From Phyllostachys edulis (lineage: Eukaryota; Streptophyta; Magnoliopsida; Poales; Poaceae), in contig CM070561.1 of assembly GCA_036346405.1 (NCBI GenBank), forward strand, positions 32,654,338-32,718,337: a stretch of 64,000 nt of DNA, in the 5' to 3' direction. The position numbers and the translations under genes are program-made. The notes below the pieces were generated by a model, which did no database searches, was not told where the DNA came from, and saw only the letters and a program-made list of their open reading frames with translations. Position 1 is the first letter of the stretch, and each line of letters opens with the position of its first letter. Of this stretch, positions 56,705 through 64,000 are shown piece after piece.

Positions 56705-58100
56705 CTGATTAGTATCGAGAGGGCGTTAGGTCCGTGATAAAAATTTTAGACATAGGTTGATTAATTACTAAAATTTGACCTAGGCCAAATAATTAAATTA
56801 AACTTGACACACTCGGTGCCTGATGGGATGGATTTGGGTTCAACGTTGTATATATGTTTTAGCTAGTTATGTTGTTGGCATGCAATGTTATGAGGTAGCA
56901 ATTTGTGAAATTGATTGTGTGAATGCTTAGTTATCGATGATGACGAGGGTAGAGGTAGAGGTGTGGTAGTGGCGTGGTAAATGTGTGCTCAGCGAACCAC
57001 AGCTTGAGGTTGACCTGAAACACGATATAGAGGTTGTTTCATTGAGCGATCTGTGGCAGGAATCGAGCAAGGTCTTGACCTTGCTACGAGAATATAGAAG
57101 AGGTGCATGCGCTAATAATAAGCGGTAGCGCTCTGCGGTTGTACCGTTCGCGGTACCTCTTCGTTGTTCCAACCATGCTAGAGGCAAGGATGGGCCTTCG
57201 TGAGTGGTTGGCTTTACGTCTGACACCTTCGATGGGGCGGGTACACCACCAAGCTGCGGATTGGTTGCGTTATATGGGAAGGCGGTTTGAAGCCCTAGAG
57301 ATGAGCTCACGGTGAGAGCTCGCTATATAGCATTCTAGTTAAAGGTCAGCGGACATCGGTGGAAGAGTCCTTTCGGCTAGGACCCTGCCCAGGTCCCGCT
57401 ATCTCTGGAGATCTTCGTCGGCGGTTCAAAGTAATCTTGCCTGAATCTTTTATGAAGAGTATGGAGGTCGCCTTGTCGACCTCGTGTGAGGGAAGATGAT
57501 TGTAGCTAAGTGCAAACAGGATTTAACGATCTAATCCGCCATTATCATCGATCATGAGCAATGATCGAGAGAAGGCTAAAAGGTTTAGCCTAGGGCTCAA
57601 CTCGAGTTTGGCATGTTATGGGAGCCACTCATGCCACGTGACTTTAGGTAAGTGGTAGATCAAGCCAAAGGGATGGAGATGTAAATGCAATCCACTAAGG
57701 ACCGCAACCCTCTGGTGATCCAAGCGCTTGGTAGTGACGAAGAGGAGTTTTAGCGTGGAGGCGGGTCAATTCGGTGACCTACTCCCAAGGAGTCTAGGTG
57801 GGGCAGTGTTCCCCGCAGATTGTCTAAGTCCAAATCTTGAGGTCGTCTTTTCTACGCCTCGTTAAATCGTCGATGACCCGACTGTTGTCTGTTTTAGGGC
57901 GGGGCATGATGTGTTACAAGTGCGGTGGTGAGCACCGTCTTTGCTAAATGTTCTTGGGCGGGAGAGTGTCGGCATTGTGGTCGGTCGAGCCACATGGAGC
58001 GGGTTTATCGTTAGAACCCTTTTAGTATTATCAAATGGGAGCCGACACCTACATCATCGACAAATGCTATGCCTTGGGGTTATCCCAGGGGTGTGTGAGT
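56705..58100 (+). pseudogene. Chromovirus K gag region, heavily decayed
   Basis: No long sense frame. A double CCHC-like knuckle can be read near 57916-58010 (CYKCGGEHRLC, then after a frameshift CRHCGRSSHME). The open frame on the opposite strand (56927-57310) is not meaningful. Confidence 0.5.
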
Positions 58101-58119
58101 AACCTAATGTAGTTTCCGA

Positions 58120-59400
58120 AGAGCTTTCGGGTATGCCACCCGAAAGGAATGTGTAGTTTAGGATTGATCTTGTTCCTGGCACACGGCCTTTCCAGGAAGA
58201 ATTGAAGAAGCAATTGAAGGAGTTGTTGTCCAAGGGGTTGATTCGTCGTAGTGTGTCACCTTGGGAGCCCCGTCCTATTCACTAAGAAGAAGGATGGGAG
58301 TTGGCGCATGTGCGTCGACTATCGTGCTCTTAAACAGGTGACCATCAAGAATAAATACCCTTTGCCTCATATCGAGGAATTGTTTGATCAATTGAAGGGA
58401 GCCAAGGTGTTCTCCAAGATTGATCTGCAATCTGGGTATAATCAGATTCGAGTGCGGGAACAAGATATAGAAAAGATCGCTTTCTCTACAAGGTATGGGC
58501 ACTATGAGTATAAAGTTATGTCCTTTGGACTAATGAATGCCCTAATGTCTTTATGGAGATGATGAACAACATGCTGCATAAGTATCTTGATGACTTTGTG
58601 GTTATGTTCATCGGCGATATCTGATTTATTCAAGGCGAGGAGAGCATGGCGGCATTTGAGGCTCGTGCTTGAGACTCGAGGAGAATCGAGTTCTTTGCTA
58701 AGTTAAAGAAGTGTGAGTTTTGGATTTACGAAGTAGGCCTCTGGGTCATGTGATTAACCAGAGGATATTTGATAGATCCATCAAGATTTTCGAGTGTAGT
58801 GAGCTGGAAGAGGCCAACTAATGTCAAGGAGGTGAGAAGTTTTACGGGCCTAGTGGTTACTACCGGCGTTTAGTAAAAGACTTCTTATTGCCAAGCCAAT
58901 GTAGCTCACGCGGAGGGCGTGAAATTCCAGTGGACCGATGAATGCGAGTGCAATTTCTGCACTTTGAAAGAAAAGTTAGTTACTGCCCTTGTTCTCATCC
59001 TCCACTGAGCAGGCATCATTTCACGATCTACTCGGACTTCTCACGTGTGGAGTGCAGGTTGCGTGCTCATGCAGAGACAACAAAGTAATTGCGTATCGTC
59101 CTGACGATTGAAGAAACATGAGCGAATTACCCTACTCACGATTTAGAGTGGCCGCAATGATTTTTGCTCTAAAGATTTGGAGGTACTATTTGTATGAAGA
59201 GTCTTGTGATATTCTTATTGATCACAAGAGCCTCAAAATACAACTTCTGTGAAGAGTTGAATTTAAGGTAAAGTGGGTGGTGGGCCGATCAAGGATTATG
59301 ATCTCACTATCGGTACCACTCGGGAAAGGCGAATGTGGTTGTTATTGCCCTTAGTCGCAAGGGGACACCCTCGACTTTGGGTTGTCCTATTGCTGACTTC
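58120..59400 (+). pseudogene. Chromovirus K reverse transcriptase and RNase H
   Basis: A lead-in (ELSGMPPERNV, RIDLVPGTRPF) is followed by the open segment 58251-58562 (KKKDGSWRMCVDYRALKQVT, PLPHIEELFDQLKGA, VFSKIDLQSGYNQIRV). After a frameshift the palm reads FVVMFIGDI then a stop: the first catalytic aspartate of the FIDD box is glycine. Scattered RT thumb and RNase H remnants (for example DHKSLK near 59220) extend to about 59400 with several stops. Confidence 0.8.
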
Positions 59401-59420
59401 GATCGAATGGAAATATCCTA

Positions 59421-60218
59421 TTGTTATTTGGTACAATACCAGTTGAGTCGGAGCTGCTGCTGGAATTGGCAATTTCGGAGCGAGTGAGAGAAGCGCAACC
59501 ACATGATCGGTTGTTTCAACGAGTGAGGAAGCGCCTTGATGAAGGGAAAAAGGGGGACTTTAGTCTTGATGAGTCGGGCGCATTGCGGTTTAAGGGCCGC
59601 CTTTGCGTGCCACAAAAGGCTCAAGTCAAGGGTCAAATATTGAGAGAGGCACATCGTACCCCGTACACAGTACATCCTGGCGAGACCAAGATGTATCGGG
59701 ATTTGAAAGAGAGTTTTTGGTGGAAGAGAATGAAGGTGGATGTCACTCGATATGTGGCGTCTTGCGGGGTTTGCCAGCCGATGAAGGCTGAGCATAAGCG
59801 TCCCGCTAGGCTATTGCAGCCTTTAGATGTTTCACAGTGGCCATGGGATGACATCACCATGGATTTCGTGGTCGGCCTACCTTGTACCCAGCGAGGTAAG
59901 GACGCAATTTGGGTAGTGGTGGATCGATTTAGTATATCCGCGCACTTCATCCCTATTCGTACAACGAACTCGGTAAGTGATTTGGCACCCATTTATATGC
60001 GTGAGGTAGTAAGATTGCATGGTGTGCCCAAGACGATAATTTATGATAGAGATGCCAAGTTTGTTTCCATGTTTTGGAAGAGTTTGCAGGATGCACCACG
60101 CACGAAGCTTCAGGTTAGTACCGTTTTCCACCCACAGACAGATGGGCAGTCCGAACGCACCATTCAAACACTAGAGGACATGCTGAGGTCCTGTGTTTTG
60201 TCCTGGAAAGGTAGCTGA
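59421..60218 (+). pseudogene. Chromovirus K integrase
   Basis: 265-aa open frame. H2C2 zinc region (HRTPYTVHPGETKM ... CGVCQ), then the DDE core: WDDITMDFVVGLP, TIIYDRDAKFVSMFWKSL and HPQTDGQSERTIQTLEDML, giving D, D and E in the expected order. It stops at 60218; the C-terminal part continues in other frames to the chromodomain. This is the best-kept part of the element. Confidence 0.87.
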
Positions 60219-60912
60219 GAGGATCATTTGGCACTTTCGTGGAATTTGCCTATAATAACGATTACCACTCCGGTGTTAAGGCGGCGCCATTCGAGGTTTC
60301 TGTATGGGCGGAAGGTAGATCACCACCTTGTTGGGATACCGTAGATGAAAAAGCTGTTATGGGTTCGGATTGGGTCCAATGAACAGTGGAATGAATAGCG
60401 GAGATTAGACAGAATCCGCTAGCTGCCCGGAGTTGGCAGAAAAGCTATGCGGATGTGAGGAGGCACGACTTAGTGTCGAAAATGGGGGATCAGGTGCTCC
60501 TGAGAGTGTCTCCCACTATAGGAGTTGTGCGATTTGATACCAAAGGGAAGCTTAGCCGCGGTACATTGGGCCATTTCCGATTCTGGCACGAATTGGAAAG
60601 TTAGCGTATGGCCTGGACCTTCCTGAGTCCATGCGAGGAGTGCACGATGTGTTTCATGTTTCTATGTTGAGAAAGTACTTAAGGGATCCGGAGTATGAGA
60701 TTGTACTAGAACCGTTGTCCCTTAAGCAAGACCTCACCTTCGAGTCTCATCCAGTTCGAATTCTGGAGGAATAAGAGAAGGTGTTGAGGCACAGAACGAT
60801 AAGGTATGTTAAAGTGTTATGGTCGCATCGATCTAAGCGAGAAGCGACTTGGGAATTGGAGTCTCGCATGCGCGAGAAGTACCCAGAGTTGTTCACTACG
60901 GGTACGAGTTAG
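60219..60912 (+). pseudogene. Chromovirus K integrase C-terminus and chromodomain
   Basis: Frame-broken. Readable pieces: FHVSMLRKYLRDPEY (about 60650-60695), and the chromodomain end SKREATWELESRMREKYPEL (about 60830-60895) followed by a stop at 60910-60912. In chromoviruses this domain directs integration to marked chromatin. Its presence places K in the chromovirus clade. Confidence 0.75.
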
Positions 60913-60990
60913 AGCTACTTTTATGTACAATTGATTCATTTTTTGTTTTGATGTGTGGATTATCGAACGCCAGAATTCGGGGTCAAATTC

Positions 60991-61007
60991 TGTTAAGGGG
61001 GGTGGAA
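60991..61007 (+). promoter_or_regulatory. Polypurine tract of chromovirus K
   Basis: TTAAGGGGGGTGGAA directly before the 3' LTR start (TGTAGTACC). Confidence 0.8.
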
Positions 61008-63298
61008 TGTAGTACCAGTAAAAATTACAAAATGAGTAACAGTGATTAGTAAGAATAATGTTTACCAATTTACCTCCCACAGTAGGAGATAGAGAGAGAG
61101 AGAGGCAGAGATAGAGAGAGATATAGAGAGAGGCAGAGATAGAGAGGGAGGTAGAGAGAGAGAGAGGCAGAGATAGAGAGGGGGGGGAAAGATAAGACCA
61201 AGCCCACAGGACAACATCCCCTCCATTCCATTTCTTCCCCAACCTAAGGCACCCCAGTGCCCACCCCAAACTAGGCATCACAGAGAAGGAGGGGTAAGAG
61301 TAGACTACAGGGGTGGAGCTTGGCGCGGCCTTGAGGCGCGCCACGGCGGCCGAGGCCGAGCCGGGCGCACGGGAGCTCAGGCGGCACCGGGCGAGAGGGC
61401 TCGGGCGGCTCAGTGAGCTGGTCGTGAGGCCGACGGCCAGGCCGAGGCGACGCCGACGATGGCGCCGAGCCAGGCGGGCGGCAGCCAAGAGGAGAGGGCT
61501 GACGAGGTGATGCTGTGGGGAGGAGGCACCATAGAGGAGCCATAGGTGGCGCAGCCGATCAAGCGGGGGAGCGGGCGCCGGGCAGGGGGTACGGGGCAGG
61601 GTCGTCGGTGGCGCTGGAGAGAGGCGGCAGTGGGGGAGGCGGCCGTGAGGGACGAGGACCCGAGGGTGGTGGCGCCTGGGAGGCGGCTCCGTGGTGAGTG
61701 AGCTGGCGCTTGGGTTTGGCCCGGGAAGGTGGGAGACCGGGAGAGCCATGAGAGAGAGAGGGAGTATGAGTAGGAGAGGAAGGGGGAAATGAGGCTGGGG
61801 CTCGGGAGGCTTCGGCCCAAAGGAAGAAAAGGGGAGGAGAAAAAGAAAGAAGAGAAAGGAGGAAAGAAAGGAAAGGAAAGAATTTGGGCGCGCGCATAAA
61901 ATTTTATTTGCAAGGTTAGTAGAAGCAAACCCTAATCATGTTAATATTGTTGGCGCCGGGATTAGTGGTATAATGCTCGGTGAGAGGGGTTTAATCGTGT
62001 CGCCTTTGCGCATAGGATTAATGCCGCTCGTGTGTGTGTGTGCATGTATTGTGAAATGTTACGAGTGCGGTTGAATGCACGCCGGTGGCGGTCCGAAGCA
62101 GCGTCAACGCATGTTACTCGCTCCGCTTGGTTAACGAGCAAGTGCATGCTAGGCGATAGCTTTGTTAGTGCTACGAAATATGTGATGTTTGCGTGGTAAT
62201 GATTAGGTAATGATGCTTGGTAATGTCTAGGTAATGATGCTCACGTGGTAGTGTCTAGGTAATGATGCTCACGTGGTAATGTCTAGGTAATGGCGCTTAC
62301 GTGGTAACATCTAGGTAATGATGCTTAGGTAATGATACAGTAGCGTTTAGATAATGATGCTTACGTGATAATGTTTGTATGGTGATGCTTACTTGGAAGC
62401 GTTTACATGATCTTTGCTGCTAATGGTTACATGATGATCGTACATGAAGTTTATATGGTGATGCTTACTTGGAAATGTTTACATGATCTTGCATGCTAAT
62501 TGTTATATGATGATCGTACATGATGTTTATATGGTGATGCTTACATGATAATGGTTTTATGTTGATGGCCATGATGATGGGACAAGGTGAGCAATAAAAC
62601 TACCTTGTTAATGATGACAATGATGATTCTTGTTAATGACAATGGACATGTGCATTTGCATCATGGCAAGAATGCATGAGCCAGGTCGGTGAGAAAGTCA
62701 TGTAACTAATCCGGTAAGGTCGGTGAGAAAGTTGCATGACTAGTCCGGTGTGCTCTAGATAAAGTCTTACATCTGTAGGGACTAGATAAGTCCGACAATG
62801 TAAGGACCCTATCCTAACGAAGATGGGGGAAGAGTGTTTCATCGACGGGTGAACACTCCGCGGTACCGGTATCAGCTGATGAGATGCATATGAGCATGAG
62901 CATGATGATGCATTCGCATACATGGGCAATGCAATGAGCAAATGAGCATGTGGAATGGTGGTGCATTGCACTAAAGAGAAGTTATGATGGAAATAATGAA
63001 ATGGATGTGTTTATGTTTGTGTGGCAGTGATTATCGTCTCTATTATGTGCTTGCTGAGTCTTCGGACTCACCCTTGCTTGTTAATGTTTTTGTTTTAGGT
63101 GATCATTGCAAGTGACATGCTTCGGGAATGGAGAATAGATCATCCACGTCACATGTAGTTTCTAATGCAACTCTTTCTCCTTAGATAACCCATCTTTTGT
63201 TGTAATATGTTTAATTGTTAACTTAGCTACGCAGAATCTGTATTATGTTATGTATGGTGGTAGCATTCCGGACCCAGGTGGCGGGTCGGGGTGTTACA
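61008..63298 (+). repeat. Chromovirus K 3' LTR (2291 bp)
   Basis: TGTAGTACCAG start and GTGTTACA end. Parallels 54415-56704 throughout, with the GA microsatellite at 61083-61190 and 28-bp repeats at about 62215-62335. Hand comparison of clean stretches shows about one or two substitutions per 100 bases but frequent one- or two-base indels, mostly of C or G. Confidence 0.92.
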
Positions 63299-63303
63299 AG
63301 GAG
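63299..63303. repeat. Target-site duplication of chromovirus K, right copy (AGGAG)
   Basis: Matches 54410-54414. Confidence 0.92.
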
Positions 63304-64000
63304 ATTGGCTGGATGGATTCCCAGCCTATTGTCGGGGGAGTGACAATGATTAACGCAGTTCTATCATCTATACCAACGTATTACATGAGTTGCATCAAGT
63401 GGCCGGACCGTAGCATCGATGCCATTGACAAAATACGGAGAGCATTCCTTTGGCGAGGACATAAGGAAATACATGGAGGTCACTGCCTGGTGGCTTGGAC
63501 GACTGTCACTCTTCCGAAAGAACAAGGGGACTTGGGCTCAGAAATCTAAGACTGCATAACAAGGCACTGATCATGAAATTGACAGCAAAATTACTATCTT
63601 ACTACACTGGTCCGTGCTTCCTCTGGTTAAGAACATGTTACATCCAGAATGAAATACCTACGCAGCCTCGTCAGAGAGACACGACAATTTGGAAAACAAT
63701 ATCGTCAGTATTACAAGTGACAGTGGAAATGACAAAGGTGATTATTGGCAATGGAGCAACTATCATGTTCTGGAAAGATAACTAGACGTCATTGGGACGA
63801 CTTCATCTCAGACTACCAACCCTTTTCACTTTTACAACTCAACCGAATTGCACAGTTCAGTCACAGCATATAGATAATAATTGGACGATTTCACTACAAC
63901 CGGTTCTTTCACGATAAGCCGCTTCAGAGTACCAAGTCCTCCGTGATCTTCTTTCCAATCAACAACTGCAGTTTGACATTCTGGATCAGAGGGTATGCAT
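63304..64000 (+). pseudogene. LINE J, right fragment: RT C-terminal region (continues past window)
   Basis: Reads GWMDSQPIVGGVTMINAVLS, AIDKIRRAFLWRG, LVAWTTVTLPKEQG; a one-base shift at about 63530 moves to the frame GLGLRNLRLHNKALIMKL and continues to IGNGATIMFWKDN, where a stop at 63781-63783 interrupts. These are standard motifs following the RT in plant L1-type LINE ORF2. The zf-RVT region lies beyond the window. Confidence 0.82.

Larger units (their letters stand above)
54415..63298 (+). mobile_element. Chromovirus K: 8.9-kb Ty3/gypsy element (Tekay/Del-like) inside LINE J
   Basis: Paired 2.29-kb LTRs, exact AGGAG duplication, a decayed tRNA-iMet-like primer site (TTAGTATCGAGAGG near 56709) and a polypurine tract (60993-61005). 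The internal order gag, RT, RNase H, integrase, chromodomain is that of a chromovirus. All genes except part of integrase are frame-broken. LTR substitutions are few, so insertion looks recent relative to B. Confidence 0.92.

Noticed and set aside
56927..57310. 127-aa minus-strand ORF
   Set aside because: Lies antisense in the decayed gag of K and resembles no protein.
60817..61749. 310-aa minus-strand ORF
   Set aside because: Antisense to the chromodomain end and 3' LTR of K, driven by GC-rich and GA-repeat sequence.

Overview
This is nuclear plant DNA, most likely from a grass. The evidence is a host gene with canonical GT-AG introns at the left edge and, over the remaining ~62 kb, a stack of retrotransposons of types typical of grass genomes: copia-like elements resembling the SIRE/Maximus group, long-LTR chromoviruses resembling Tekay/Del, and L1-type LINEs. 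The only recognisable host gene is the 3' end (last four exons, 83-1470, + strand) of a plastidic-glucose-transporter-like MFS sugar carrier. I found no tRNA, rRNA, CRISPR array or bacterial-type operon.

Layout. (1) 1-1984: transporter exons, 3' UTR and flank. (2) 1985-23769: a long solo LTR (A, minus-oriented, left part 1985-4744, right part 22665-23769) split by a 17.9-kb copia-like element B (4745-22659, target-site duplication ACGAG). B has 2.5-kb LTRs, a broken gag and a second accessory ORF, but no pol. B is itself split by a solo LTR D (11017-16620, TSD GGTTT), which contains an LTR fragment E (13443-~14800), and by a solo LTR C (18250-19613, TSD ATTTC). (3) 23770-~51400: a minus-strand L1-type LINE (H) interrupted by an 18.1-kb gag-only copia-like element F (24243-42376, TSD CGCCA) and an LTR fragment G (44360-~46165). 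F in turn carries a truncated chromovirus I (~27778-36156). (4) ~51400-53990: sequence with no clear gene. (5) 53990-64000: a plus-strand LINE fragment J split by an 8.9-kb chromovirus K (54415-63298, TSD AGGAG) with two 2.29-kb LTRs.

Five insertions have exact 5-bp target duplications. In two of them (D in the accessory ORF of B, F in ORF2 of the LINE) removing the insert plus one duplication copy leaves the reading frame uninterrupted, so the order of events can be read directly: A before B before C and D, D before E; H before F and G, F before I; J before K. By eye B has the most diverged LTR pair, F is intermediate and K is the closest pair.

The parts most worth a second look are: the non-autonomous element B, which pairs a gag with a separately promoted accessory ORF; an array of six short hairpins with covarying stems in both B LTRs; clusters of a near-palindromic CGGTCTGACCG motif shared by LTR families on both strands; a CxxC-repeat coiled-coil gag in F; and a conserved-looking ORF between the 5' LTR and gag of I. 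Many short C/G indels between paired LTRs suggest that part of the frame damage may be assembly noise.
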